Shown here in pieces: positions 12,123 to 21,464 of a stretch of 64,000 nt of DNA. The position numbers were made by a program, and so were the translations under genes. The number at the start of each line of letters is the position of its first letter. The first letter of the stretch is position 1. Under the pieces are notes generated by a model. That model had not been told where the DNA came from. It did not search any database and saw nothing but the letters and a program-made list of their open reading frames with translations. Source of the stretch: Spiroplasma helicoides (GTDB lineage Bacteria > Bacillota_I > Bacilli_A > Mycoplasmatales > Mycoplasmataceae); the NCBI RefSeq assembly GCF_001715535.1, contig NZ_CP017015.1, positions 248,001 through 312,000 of the forward strand. Direction: 5' to 3'.

Positions 12123-13001
12123 ATGATTAAAATACAAAAAACTTTTAAAAATGATAGTCCTATAATTTATGTTGTTGGCACCCCCATAGGTAATCTTAGT
12201 GACTTCTCTTATAGAGCAATCGATACGCTAAATAATGTAGATGAAATATATTGTGAAGATACAAGAACAAGCCAGGCATTGTTAAAACAATATAATATTA
12301 AAAACAATTTAATCTCTTTGCATAAATATAATGAGATAAGCAAAGTAGATGAAGTGGCTAATAAATTAATGAGCAGAAATAAAATTGCTTTAATAAGTGA
12401 TGCTGGTGTTCCTTGCATTTCTGATCCAGGAGCTAAGTTTTTGAGTCTTTTATCAGAAAAAGAAATAAATTTTTCTGTATGTCCTGTAAACTGTGGTCCG
12501 GCTTATGTTCATGCAATTATAATGAGCAGATTTTTTAGCCAAAAACATATTTTTTTAGGTTTTTTAGAAAAAAAAGTGGAAAAAATAAAAGAAGATATAA
12601 AAAGTACAATTAGTAATAACAAAGAAACAATAGTAGTGTTTTATGAATCTGTTCATAGAATTAAAAGTACAATTAGTATACTAAAAACAATTTTGGATTC
12701 AAACGCAAAAATTGCTGTTGCCAGGGAAATAACTAAGGTAAATGAAGAAATAGTAATAGGTAATATTGTTGAGGTTAATGATTTTATTTCTTCTGATGAA
12801 TTCATCCTAAAAGGTGAATTTGTTGTTGTTATTGACAATAAAGCTTGTTTAAATGAAGTTAAAGTAAATATTGAATCAGCTATGATAAAAATAAATGAGC
12901 TTATTAAAAAGGGCGTTTCGAAAAAAGAAGCTATTAAAACAATAGCCACCGCTCTAGGTATCAATAAAAATGAACTTTATGATTTTTTTCATAAAAAATA
13001 A
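12123..13001 (+). CDS. rsmI: 16S rRNA 2'-O-ribose methyltransferase RsmI (C1402)
   Basis: About 292 residues. RsmI methylates the ribose of C1402 in 16S rRNA using S-adenosylmethionine. Visible motifs: YVVGTPIGNLSDFSYRAI, CEDTRTS, ISDAGVPCISDPG, and FYESVHRI in the C-terminal half. The usual PLPG..A segment is replaced by CPVNCGPAY, an unusual form of the cofactor-pocket loop. ATG 12099 in the same frame is an alternative start eight residues earlier; ATG 12123 has slightly better upstream purines. No terminator separates it from the LemA gene. Confidence 0.93.
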   Translation: MIKIQKTFKNDSPIIYVVGTPIGNLSDFSYRAIDTLNNVDEIYCEDTRTSQALLKQYNIKNNLISLHKYNEISKVDEVANKLMSRNKIALISDAGVPCISDPGAKFLSLLSEKEINFSVCPVNCGPAYVHAIIMSRFFSQKHIFLGFLEKKVEKIKEDIKSTISNNKETIVVFYESVHRIKSTISILKTILDSNAKIAVAREITKVNEEIVIGNIVEVNDFISSDEFILKGEFVVVIDNKACLNEVKVNIESAMIKINELIKKGVSKKEAIKTIATALGINKNELYDFFHKK

Positions 13002-13056
13002 ATAAATGTCATTTTTTTACAAAAAGATACGACTATATTATTGAAGGAGGTTTTTT

Positions 13057-13377
13057 ATGAGAGAATTAAGTTCAAAGGAAAAACACAAAATTATAGGTGG
13101 TGCAGCTACTCAAGGAATAACAGCAGCAGCTTTGAAAGAGGTAGGATCTATTATAAAATCAGGTTTTACATTTATCGAAAATGCCATAACTAATATAGCA
13201 GGTATTGTTTATTTATTTAAAAATGAGGATTTTATTAGAAAATCTGATAAATTCGAGATGCATTTAGGTTCATTTAGTTTCAAAGTAGATAATAGTCAAA
13301 CAAATAAATTGGATAAAGAAATAGCATATGCAACTTCAAATCATGTAGTTAATATTGAACCACCGGTTTTATCATAA
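13057..13377 (+). CDS. Small protein with a bacteriocin-like double-glycine leader
   Basis: 106 residues preceded by a nearly perfect ribosome-binding site (GAAGGAGG). The N-terminus MRELSSKEKHKIIGG fits the LSxxExxxIxGG leader of peptides exported and cleaved by C39-peptidase ABC transporters. After GG come small residues (AATQGITAAALKEVGS), a short apolar stretch (about residues 43-55) and a polar tail ending in PPVLS. The mature part would be about 91 residues. No transporter or immunity gene is near it. Function unknown: a peptide bacteriocin, a secreted effector, or chance resemblance are all possible. Confidence 0.6.
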   Translation: MRELSSKEKHKIIGGAATQGITAAALKEVGSIIKSGFTFIENAITNIAGIVYLFKNEDFIRKSDKFEMHLGSFSFKVDNSQTNKLDKEIAYATSNHVVNIEPPVLS

Positions 13378-13451
13378 TCATATTTATATAAATCTTATAG
13401 ATATTTTAATATTTTTAGTAAATATTTGAAAAATTAATGTAAAATAATTTA

Positions 13452-13534
13452 GGTTGACAGTTTCAACCGCTCTTTTGTATGTTTTAAGAAGTAAGAACTC
13501 ACATACAAGGCGAGTCCAGACTGGAGGAATAAAA
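13452..13534 (+). promoter_or_regulatory. Probable ribosomal protein L21 leader
   Basis: The region just before rplU forms a stem from TTGTATGT (13475-13482) and ACATACAA (13501-13508), with CCAGACTGG just before the ribosome-binding site GGAGGA. Its place and layout fit the autoregulatory L21 leader known upstream of rplU in Firmicutes. I have not aligned it to the covariance model. Confidence 0.5.
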
Positions 13535-13972
13535 ATGTTCGCAATAATAAAAACAGGTGGTAAGCAACTTATGGTTAAACCTGGAGATGAGATATATATT
13601 GAAAAGTTGACTGCTGAAGAAGGTCAAAAAGTTACTTTTGAAGAAGTTTTGGCTACAGAATCAGTTGTAGGAACACCATACGTACAAGGTGTTGTTATAA
13701 CAGGTACAGTTGTTAAGCATGGTAAAGAAGAAAAACTTCGTGTAGTAAGATATCATCCAAAGAAAAATGTTAACAAAGTATATGGGCATAGACAACCTTA
13801 TACAAAAGTTAAAATTGATGATTTCTCTGCAGGTGCAATATCAACAAAAACAGCCGCAGCAAAACCTGCTGAACCAAAAACAGCCGCTCCAAAACCAGCA
13901 GCAAAACCTGCTGAACCAAAAACAGCCGCTCCAAAACCAAAAGCTACACCTAAAAAACCAGAGGAAAAATAA
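13535..13972 (+). CDS. rplU: 50S ribosomal protein L21 with a long Ala/Pro/Lys tail
   Basis: 145 residues. The first about 103 match L21 (MFAIIKTGGKQLMVKPGDEI, then RYHPKKNVNKVYGHRQPYTK). Usual L21 is about 100-105 residues, so the last 40 are an extension built of two copies of an AKPAEPKTAAPKP unit (DNA repeats around 13858-13940) ending KKPEEK. The tail is basic and disordered; its role is unknown. The stop codon shares one base with the prp start. Confidence 0.95.
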   Translation: MFAIIKTGGKQLMVKPGDEIYIEKLTAEEGQKVTFEEVLATESVVGTPYVQGVVITGTVVKHGKEEKLRVVRYHPKKNVNKVYGHRQPYTKVKIDDFSAGAISTKTAAAKPAEPKTAAPKPAAKPAEPKTAAPKPKATPKKPEEK

Positions 13973-14283
13973 TGGTTTTTGCAAAAATTTATTTTAAAGA
14001 TCAAACTATTAATAAAATAGAGATTAATGGTCATGCTAATTTTGCAAAATATGGTAATGATCTAGTTTGTGCCGGTATAACAGCCATAGTTAATGGTGCA
14101 CTGAATGGTTTCGACCAAATCTTTAAAAATGAAGTAGAACTAAATGTTTTAGAAAATTTAGTAACTATTGAAATAAAAAAAAGTACTGAATATGTAAAAA
14201 ATGTTATAAGTTTTTTGTTAATACAACTAAAGACAATAGAAGTTCAGTATCCAAAAAATTTTAAAATAGAGGAGGTGTTCTAA
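13972..14283 (+). CDS. prp: Ribosomal-processing cysteine protease Prp
   Basis: 103-residue cysteine protease that removes the N-terminal extension of ribosomal protein L27. It shows the Prp active-site pattern: GHANFAKYGNDLVCAGITAI, with catalytic His near residue 23 and Cys near residue 36. It sits between rplU and rpmA, the conserved Firmicutes order, and overlaps rplU by one base while abutting rpmA. A substrate extension is present in the next gene, so the processing system looks intact. Confidence 0.93.
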   Translation: MVFAKIYFKDQTINKIEINGHANFAKYGNDLVCAGITAIVNGALNGFDQIFKNEVELNVLENLVTIEIKKSTEYVKNVISFLLIQLKTIEVQYPKNFKIEEVF

Positions 14284-14577
14284 ATGAGATTTTTATTAGG
14301 TTTACAGTATTTTGCTTCTAAAAAAGGAGTGGGATCAACTAAAAACGGAAGAGATTCTGAATCAAAACGTTTAGGTGCTAAAAAAGCTGATGGTCAATTT
14401 GCTAAAGCGGGATCAATAATTTTCAGACAAAGAGGAACAAAAATTCATCCTGGTAATAATGTTGGTAGAGGTGGAGATGACACTTTATTTGCATTAGTTT
14501 CAGGTATTGTTAAGTTTGAAAGATTTGGTAAAAACAGAACAAGAGCTATTGTTGTACCACAAGAAATTTCTAAATAA
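14284..14577 (+). CDS. rpmA: 50S ribosomal protein L27 with cleavable N-terminus
   Basis: 97 residues. The N-terminus [17 protein letters not shown] carries the LQ(F/Y)FA extension cut by Prp after FA, exposing the SKKGVG end that reaches the peptidyl transferase centre. The rest is typical L27 ([29 protein letters not shown]). GGAGGTG lies at the end of prp and drives its translation. Confidence 0.98.
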   Translation: MRFLLGLQYFASKKGVGSTKNGRDSESKRLGAKKADGQFAKAGSIIFRQRGTKIHPGNNVGRGGDDTLFALVSGIVKFERFGKNRTRAIVVPQEISK

Positions 14578-14605
14578 AAAAAGTTCCATTATAGGAGCTT
14601 TTTTA
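14578..14605 (+). terminator. Terminator of the L21-Prp-L27 operon
   Basis: AAAAAGTTCC and GGAGCTTTTT pair (one G-U) around a six-base loop, followed by T-run. Confidence 0.8.
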
Positions 14606-14648
14606 TTTGTAAAAAAGTATAATTTTATAAAGCGACAAGGAGAAAAGA

Positions 14649-16001
14649 ATGAAAGTTAATAAAGATATTTTGCTGAATCAATATTTTGATGAAGCTGTAG
14701 AGGAAACAAAAAAAATAGTTTCAATTCCATCTTATAGAAGAGAATTGGCGGTTGGAAGTCCTGTTCACAAAGATACAAGAAAGGTTCTTTCGCATTGCAT
14801 TGAATTGTGTAAAAGCTGAGGTTTTGAAACTTTTATATCTGATGATTATAAATATGGTTATGCAGATTATGGAAAAAAAGATAAACTATTTGGAATTATT
14901 TGTCATTTAGATGTTGTTCCACCTGGAAATATAAGTGAGTGGCATAACCCTCCATTTCAACCCAAAGTAATTGATGGAAAATTATTTGGGAGAGGAACTT
15001 TTGATGATAAAGGTCCAACAATGATGAATTTATTTGCATTTAAATATTTAATTGATAATGGTTTTGAACCAGATTATACAATAAGATTTATTTTTGGTAC
15101 AAGTGAAGAAACAACGTGAGAGTGCATGGAAGCATATGTAAAAAACGAAAGATTATGTGACTTAGGATATGTTCCAGATGGACATTTTCCAGTTGTGTAT
15201 GCTGAGAAGTGAATTAGTGATGTGGATTTAACAGGAAATTTCAACTGTGATTTTGAAATTAAAGGTGGAGAAGTTTATAATGCTGTTAATGATTTGGTTA
15301 GCTATAAAGGACCAAAAACAGAAGAAATCAAAGTAGAATTAAAAAAATTGAACATAGATTTTTTTGAAAAAGATGGACTTTTATGGGTTAAAGGAATAAG
15401 TTCGCATGGTAGTTTACCTTTTAAAGGAGTTGCCGCCTCTAGCTCTTTATTATATGTTTTGAATAAAATTGGTTTTACACATCCATTAGTGCAATTTGTT
15501 GCTAAATACTCTCATGATAATTTTGAAATGAAAGAAATTTTTGGCGATTTAACAGATGAAACTGGAGGACTAACTGCTTGTAATGGAATTATCGACTTAA
15601 ATAAAGAAAAATTTTTATACACTTTTAATTTTAGAATTCCTTGTACAAGAGACTATGATAAAGAAGTAAATCAAAAATTAAAAGATTTTTTAAAACAATA
15701 TAATATAGAATTAACAGTAAAAAAAATAGAGGATAGAGTTTATTTTTCAAAAGACGGTGATATTGTGAAAAATATTATGTCAGTTTATCAAGAAGTAACT
15801 GGAGATTTTGATTCACAACCCATTGCAATTGGTGGGGGCACATTTGCAAAGTCTATGCCAAACATGATTGCATTTGGTGCAGAATTTGACCTAGAAGAAT
15901 CAACAATGCACGCATACAATGAGTATGTTAAAATTGAAGATCTTAAAAAAATGATGGAAATATATGCAAAATCGCTTGTAAAACTAACTAAAATAAAATA
16001 A
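14649..16001 (+). CDS. pepV: M20-family dipeptidase (PepV-like)
   Basis: 450-residue metallopeptidase of the M20 family; PepV enzymes cut dipeptides with a di-zinc centre in the cytosol. Visible: CHLDVVPPG (zinc His/Asp), GRGTFDDKGP (bridging Asp), TSEETTWECM (catalytic Glu pair), then a lid domain and the final IGGGTFAKSMPN. Several TGA codons are Trp (15118, 15211 and others). AAGGAG precedes the ATG. Length fits the family. Useful for an organism that lives on imported peptides. Confidence 0.92.
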
Positions 16002-16085
16002 TAATGAGTAAATAAATTTATAAAGTAATATTTAAATTGACTATTTGTTTTTATTGAGTAGAATGTAGTTGGGAGGTAAATAAAT

Positions 16086-16607
16086 ATGGAAAAACAAATA
16101 TTAACTGATTTGAACAAGTACATTGAAGAACACGCAAAAATGCAATTTATTTGTTATGGTTTAAGTAAAAAATGTAATGAATTAGGTTATCCTGGCTTTA
16201 CTCATTTCTTTCAAGTACAAGCACAAGATGAATTTGTGCATCAAAGAAGAATAATGAACTATTTGTTAGACAGAAATGAAAGTTATGAAATACCGTCTAT
16301 TAAAGTAGATGAAGTAAAATGTAACAGCATTATCGATGTGTTGAAAACATATGTTGAACACCGTAAACATTTTGCTAAAATGACTGATGAATTTTCTTTA
16401 AATGCAAAAGAACTTAAAGATTTCACAACTTTGAAATTTTATGAGTGATTTGTAATAGATTTCTATGAAGAAATTTCTGAAACACATGACTTGATAGATT
16501 GAATTAATATGTCTAATTCAAATCATTATGAAATTGATAAAAAAATGGCGAAACGCGAAAACCCTGACACATTAGCTGTTGTAGATCCGTTTGCACCACA
16601 TAAATAA
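16086..16607 (+). CDS. Ferritin-like protein with a degenerate diiron site
   Basis: 173-residue four-helix protein related to bacterial ferritins. The FFQVQAQDEFVHQRRIMNYL segment matches the second helix with conserved Glu and His. Compared from memory with E. coli FtnA, the first-helix Glu appears as His (EEHAKMQFICY), and the third- and fourth-helix ligands look altered (VEHRKH, DFYEEI). Iron storage is therefore uncertain. TGA-Trp at 16446 and 16498. Good GGGAGG site. The C-terminal tail DPFAPHK is unusual. Confidence 0.75.
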
Positions 16608-16651
16608 AAAATATAATTTATTAATATATATTATATTTTTTTTATATTTTT
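16608..16651. terminator. AT-rich hairpin between convergent genes
   Basis: AAATATAAT and ATTATATTT can pair and are flanked by A- and T-runs on either side, so it may stop transcription from both the ferritin-like gene and proC. Pure A/T stem, so low confidence. Confidence 0.4.
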
Positions 16652-17440
16652 TTAACCTCTTTTTTTAGCTTCTTGTAAACAATTTACAAGAATATCTTTA
16701 AATTTTTTTTCTTTTAACACATTATGACCGGCTTCAGTTGGACCACCAGGAACAATTATTTCACCAATTAGTTTATCTAAAGGAATACCATTATTTAGTG
16801 CTTGTTCAGTGGAAGCTATAATTGTTTCTTTTATAAAATCATTTGAGATTTTTTCATCATAATTGCTTTTTAAAGCAAATTCCTTAAATCCTTTTATAAA
16901 TTCGTAAATAAATGCAGGAGCTGAGCCAGTCAATGATACAAAACTTGGAAAATTATCTTCTTCTAACTCGTATACTTTTCCAAAAAGAGATATTAACCAA
17001 ATACCAAAATTTATTAAATTTATATTTTTTCCTTTTTTTATGTAAGCGGTAGTAGACTTTTTAAGCGCCGCATTCATATTTGGCATTATTCTTATTATGT
17101 TAATATCTTGACTAAAATAGTTACTTATTTTTTCTATTTCAAAAGCATTCAACATAGAAATGATTAGTTTATCTTTTTGATTTATTAAATTTAGTGAAGA
17201 TAAAAAATTATGACCATCTGATGGTCTAAATCCAAGAACTATAATATTGGGATTTACTTTGTTTATATCTTCTATACTTTCAATATAATTACAATCATAT
17301 GTTTTAGCCAATTTTTTTGATTTTTCTATATTTCTGTTTAATATAATCAACTTGTATTCAAGTTTATCCAATTCTTTGGCCCAAACCTTTAAAATAGCTT
17401 CCCCCATATGACCTGTTCCAACCATTAATATTTTTTTCAT
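16652..17440 (-). CDS. proC: Pyrroline-5-carboxylate reductase
   Basis: 262-residue enzyme making proline from pyrroline-5-carboxylate with NAD(P)H. The N-terminal Rossmann motif is VGTGHMGEAIL and the conserved family signature is VPGGPTEAGHNVL near the end. Length is normal. It is convergent with the ferritin-like gene. Proline synthesis genes are patchy in Mollicutes; the upstream proline genes are not in this window. Confidence 0.92.
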   Translation of the reverse strand: MKKILMVGTGHMGEAILKVWAKELDKLEYKLIILNRNIEKSKKLAKTYDCNYIESIEDINKVNPNIIVLGFRPSDGHNFLSSLNLINQKDKLIISMLNAFEIEKISNYFSQDINIIRIMPNMNAALKKSTTAYIKKGKNINLINFGIWLISLFGKVYELEEDNFPSFVSLTGSAPAFIYEFIKGFKEFALKSNYDEKISNDFIKETIIASTEQALNNGIPLDKLIGEIIVPGGPTEAGHNVLKEKKFKDILVNCLQEAKKRG

Positions 17441-17512
17441 TTAGCACCTCTATTCATTATTATTTTAGTCTAAATTAACAAAAAGTAATTTTTTTTTGAA
17501 TTATGTTATTAC

Positions 17513-17541
17513 TTGATATTGTTCTATTTTTTAATTATACT
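17513..17541 (+). promoter_or_regulatory. Promoter of rpsB-tsf
   Basis: TTGATA (17513-17518) and TATACT (17536-17541) are separated by 17 bp, upstream of a structured leader. Confidence 0.6.
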
Positions 17542-17580
17542 CATATTGTTGTATATAACTTTTTTAGGGTATGCAATCAC

Positions 17581-17684
17581 ATTTGGGAATTCATTTACCC
17601 AGTGCCTATTATTTTAATCATATAGGTGGTAAATGTTAGAACCATTTGGAAGAATAACAAATTTTAACAGAAAGAGGAAAAAGA
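17581..17684 (+). promoter_or_regulatory. Structured leader of rpsB, possible autoregulatory element
   Basis: Between promoter and gene, ATTTACC (17593-17599) pairs with GGTAAAT (17628-17634), closing a stem-loop CCTAT/ATAGG (17605-17609 and 17622-17626). This stacked two-helix layout in a ribosomal protein leader suggests binding of S2, but I do not recognise a known family. Confidence 0.4.
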
Positions 17685-18587
17685 ATGGCAAAAGACTTAA
17701 CAAGAGAACAGCTGTGAGAAGCTGGAGCTCAATTTGGACACCAAACAAAACGTTGAAATCCAAAAATGAAACCATATATATATGGTGAAAAAAATAAAAA
17801 TCATGTTATTGATTTACAACAAACTATTTGAAGATTAGAAGATGTAAAAAAATTAGTAACTTCAATTGGACAAAAAAAAGAAAAAATTATTTTTGTAGGT
17901 ACAAAAAGATCAGCTAAAAGTGCAGTAAAAGAAGCTGCATTAAGAAGTGGTAATTTCTTCGTAAACTCAAGATGATTAGGTGGAACTTTAACTAATATGA
18001 AAACAATTTCATTAAGAATTAAAGCTCTATGAGATATTGAAAATGAAGAAAAAACAGGAAAAATTAATTTGAGACCAAAGAAAGAACAAATTCTAATAAG
18101 AAAAGAAAAAGCTAAATTAGAAAAAACTTTAGGTGGAATTAAACAAATGCATAAATTACCTGCAGCAATGTTTGTAGTTGATCCAAAAACTGATGAAATA
18201 GCAGTTAAAGAAGCAAGAAAATTAAGAATACCAGTCATTGCAATCTGTGACACAAATGTTGATCCAGACATGGTTGACTATGTTATACCTGCAAATGATG
18301 ATATTCAAGAATCAATAAATATTATTGTTAACTTTGTAGTTGATGTTTATGCTGATGCAGCAGGAATCAAAATGCAACCAAGTAATTTAAAAGTTGTTGC
18401 ACAGAAAAAAGATGAAGTTAGACCGAACCAAAATTATTCAAGAAATGCTGAAGGAAGATATTCAGATAATAGATCAGCTGATAGAGCTGACTCATCAAAA
18501 TCAGCACCAATAGCTGATGTATCAAGTAAGAAAGAAAATGCTGATGCAAAATCTTCAGCAGCTTCTTCAAGTGAAGAAAGCAAATAA
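17685..18587 (+). CDS. rpsB: 30S ribosomal protein S2
   Basis: 300 residues. S2 motifs: [36 protein letters not shown], and IAICDTNVDPDMVDYVIPAN. Standard S2 is about 235-260 residues; the last about 55 are a Ser/Ala/Asp-rich low-complexity tail that ends just before tsf. Five or more TGA-Trp codons are used. It forms an operon with tsf (19-base gap). Confidence 0.97.
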
Positions 18588-18605
18588 TTAGGGGGAAAAA
18601 TAATA

Positions 18606-19478
18606 ATGGCAGTAACACCACAATTAATAAAAGAATTAAGAGAAATGACATCAGCTGGAATGATGGACTGTAAAAAAGCTTTGGAAGCTACAAACGGAAA
18701 CATTGAAGAAGCAGTTGTTTGATTAAGAGAAAATGGATTAGTAAAAGCAGCTAAAAAAGCTGATAGAGTAGCAGCTGAAGGAGTGTCTTTTGCTAAAACA
18801 AATGGTAAAAGAGGTATCGTTTTTGAAGTTAACTCAGAAACTGACTTTGTATCAAAAAATGAAAAATTTATGGCTTTAATAGATGAAATATCAGAAGCAT
18901 TATTAAACAGTAATGTTAGTGATTTAGAGGGTGCATTAGATTTAAAACTTGCATCAGGTTCTTCTATCAAAGAAGCATGTATTAGTGCTACAGCAACCAT
19001 TGGTGAAAAAATTGAATTAAGAAGAGTTGCTTCAGTCGAAGGTGGCACAATTGCAATATATAATCATGCCAACAAAAGAATTGCAGTTTTACTACAATTT
19101 GAAGGAGACATATCAAGCGAGGACGCATATGATGTATGTATGCACGTTGCTGCCATGGGGCCAAAATACTTGTCAAGTGATGAAATTTCTCAGGATTTTA
19201 AAGATCAAGAAATGCATATAATAAAAGAAACAACCGATTTAACTGGAAAACCTGAAAATATAGCTCAGGGGATATTACAAGGGAAGTTAAATAAAAAACT
19301 TGCTGAGGTAACATTATTAGATCAACCTTTTGTTAAAGATGAAAAACAAACTGTTGGAAAATTTATTGCTTCTAAAAAAGCTACTTTGAAACAAATGTTT
19401 AGATTCGAAGTAGGAGAAGGAATTGAAAAAGTTGTAACAGACTTCGCTTCAGAAGTTGCAGCACAATTGAAAGGTTAG
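18606..19478 (+). CDS. tsf: Elongation factor Ts
   Basis: 290-residue nucleotide exchange factor for EF-Tu. The UBA-like N-terminus ([20 protein letters not shown]) is followed by the EF-Tu contact motif [16 protein letters not shown]-Trp in VVWLRENG near residue 40. Normal length. AGGGGG lies before the ATG and the gene follows rpsB in the conserved order. Confidence 0.98.
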
Positions 19479-19487
19479 TGAATTAAT

Positions 19488-20237
19488 ATGTTATTAGCAT
19501 CTTGAACTAGCGGTCATTTAGACCAAACAAATATGTTATTAATTGCTGTTGTCCAATTAGTAATTGTATTTATTCCTGTTGCTTATGGAGTACTTTTAGT
19601 ATTTAATTATAAAAAAAGTCCTGGAAAAAAACTTGTCAATAAGTTAAACTTCTCTATTTTATGAGTTCTTCCTATTATATCCTTAATACTTAGCTCAGTC
19701 GGATTGGTTATATACTTTGGAGAAAACATTTTTGATGATCCAGACCAAGCCAATACATATGCTTGAACATTAATAGGTATATGTTTTGCATTAATAGCAG
19801 TATGGTATGCTTTAAGCATTTATATGCAACCACATGTTTGAGCATCTTTTGAAGAAGAACAAATTTTATTTTATGGTGGATCAATAAAAAGATTAAAAGT
19901 AAAAAAATTTATTGTTGATAAATCTGTAAATAAAATTTATATAAACTTTATTGAAGGAAGAAGTTCACTTAAAAAATACTCTTATCAGTTAGGTACATTG
20001 ATGGGTGAATTTATTTTAAAAAATGCATCTGAATTGAACTATCAAGTAGAAGAAGGAAATGAAAAAGATTATTTGATAGAAGAGAACAAAAAGATTAAAT
20101 TGGAAGTTCAAGAAAACATAATCAAAAGAACTGAAGCTAAAAAAACGGTTGAAGCTGAAAGTAAAAAGGTTTCTGATAATGCAGAAAAACCCGTAAATAA
20201 AAAAACAGAAACTGAGAATAATAAAGAAGATAAATAA
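19488..20237 (+). CDS. Unknown membrane protein after tsf
   Basis: 249 residues; not recognised. Three hydrophobic segments (about residues 17-38, 55-76, 86-107) are followed by a soluble domain with GGSIKRLKVKKFIVDKSVNK and a Glu/Lys-rich tail (about 180-249) that is likely coiled coil or disordered. The short gap to tsf means it is cotranscribed with rpsB-tsf. TGA is used for Trp several times. There is only a weak ribosome-binding site, so expression may depend on coupling. Confidence 0.75.
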
Positions 20238-20241
20238 ATAT

Positions 20242-20273
20242 AAAATGCTTTTAACAATAAAAGCATTTTTTTA
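20242..20273 (+). terminator. Terminator of the rpsB-tsf operon
   Basis: AAAATGCTTTT and AAAAGCATTTT form a strong stem with a six-base loop, then T-run. Confidence 0.85.
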
Positions 20274-20309
20274 TATTAAATTATCAATTTTAAATGTAAA
20301 ATAAATATG

Positions 20310-20410
20310 AAAAAGGCAGAGGTAGCGTTTTATGCTTGAGAAATACTCTTTGAACCTGATCTAGTTAATACTAGCGTAGGAAGTCCTTAAAAAGATCATT
20401 CTGCTTTTTT
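20310..20410 (+). promoter_or_regulatory. TPP riboswitch (THI element)
   Basis: Carries the conserved core: TTGAGA at 20335-20340, ACTCTTTGAACCTGAT at 20345-20360 and CTAGCGTAGGAAG at 20371-20383, with the CTAG/CTAG hairpin between. Flanking AAAAAGGCAGA (20310-20320) nearly complements TCTGCTTTTTT (20400-20410), and AAAAAG-CTTTTT next to a T-run could form the alternative terminator. Binds thiamine pyrophosphate to shut off the gene downstream. Confidence 0.93.
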
Positions 20411-20426
20411 CGTGGAGGTTAAATTC

Positions 20427-21464
20427 ATGAAAAAAAACAAATTAAATAGTAACATTACATTCATTTCTATTTCATTGATTAGAATAATTTGTTTTGTTGC
20501 TGGCGTTATTTATTTGATGACAGTAGTTCTAAATGCAAATCAATATGATGATGATGGTTCAATCATTCCGCTGTCAGTTACACAAAAGAGTTTTGTTTAT
20601 TTTGCCTTTATAGCTTCAAGTTTAGCATTACTATTAATTACTGCATCATTTTTTTTATTTTTTATTTTTGACTCTGAAAATAAAATAAAATTGCTAGCTT
20701 TTTCATTTTTATCATTAAGCCCTGAGGGAATCATTTATGCCATTATATTGGGTTTAAAAGAAGGTTGGTATGTAAAAAATATTAATGGATATAAACCAAA
20801 AGGTTGAACTGTGTTTGACATTACTGCTATAGGATTATTATTAGCATTATTTTTACTTATTGATTTTATATCGGGTTTAGTTCCAACACTACCATTTTGA
20901 ATCACCATTTCCTTAAAATACATTGTATTGTTTTTTGGAGCATTTTCGTTACCTATTTTAGGTTCGCTAACATTATGCATTTTGGCTGCGAGCTTAACAG
21001 TAATTATGCCAGGAACTGCTATCAATACATTTCCACAATACTTTTTTGATTATTGACTACCTACAACAAGCTTTTTTGTAGCTGGGTTCTTTAAACCAAA
21101 CACAAAAGTTAAAAATAAATATTACGAAATATTTAGTTGGGTAATATTTGTAAGCGCACCAATATTCATTTTATATATATCTCGTATTATAGCAGGTGTA
21201 ATTTATTGATTAAACCCATCAGCATTAGGGGAAGAACCATGATACTCTTTTATATGAGAAGGAATGTGAGGTTATTCTGCAATATATAATTCATTTAACA
21301 CTATTACAGATTTTGTGACTTTACAAATAATAGTGCCACCAATTTGTAAAGGGTTAGAATTTATTAAAGAAAGATATTTTGACAAAAACACAGAAAAAAA
21401 TGAAGAAGTAGTATTGGAAGTTGAAAAAGAGATAAATTCAACTAGTGAAAGCAATAAAGTATAA
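20427..21464 (+). CDS. thiT: Thiamine ECF transporter S component (ThiT-like)
   Basis: 345-residue membrane protein, longer than usual ThiT (about 180). A hydrophobic N-terminal half with four segments precedes a ThiT-like C-terminal half: RIIAGVIYWLNPSALG and SFIWEGMWGYSAIYNSF match the ThiT signature (FIAGVIFW...YSLVVNG). It is under the TPP riboswitch, which fixes the substrate as thiamine or a precursor. ATG 20427 follows GGAGG; a GTG at 20412 overlaps that site and is not the start. Ends with a Glu-rich tail. Confidence 0.85.

Noticed and set aside
13798-14034. Minus-strand Ala/Gly/Phe-rich open frame opposite the L21 tail
   Set aside because: It mirrors the Ala/Pro/Lys repeat of rplU, has no ribosome-binding site and crosses into prp.
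18434-19048. 204-residue minus-strand open frame across rpsB and tsf
   Set aside because: It is the reverse shadow of two certain genes and shows the Ser/Leu-rich bias typical of antisense of AT-rich coding DNA.
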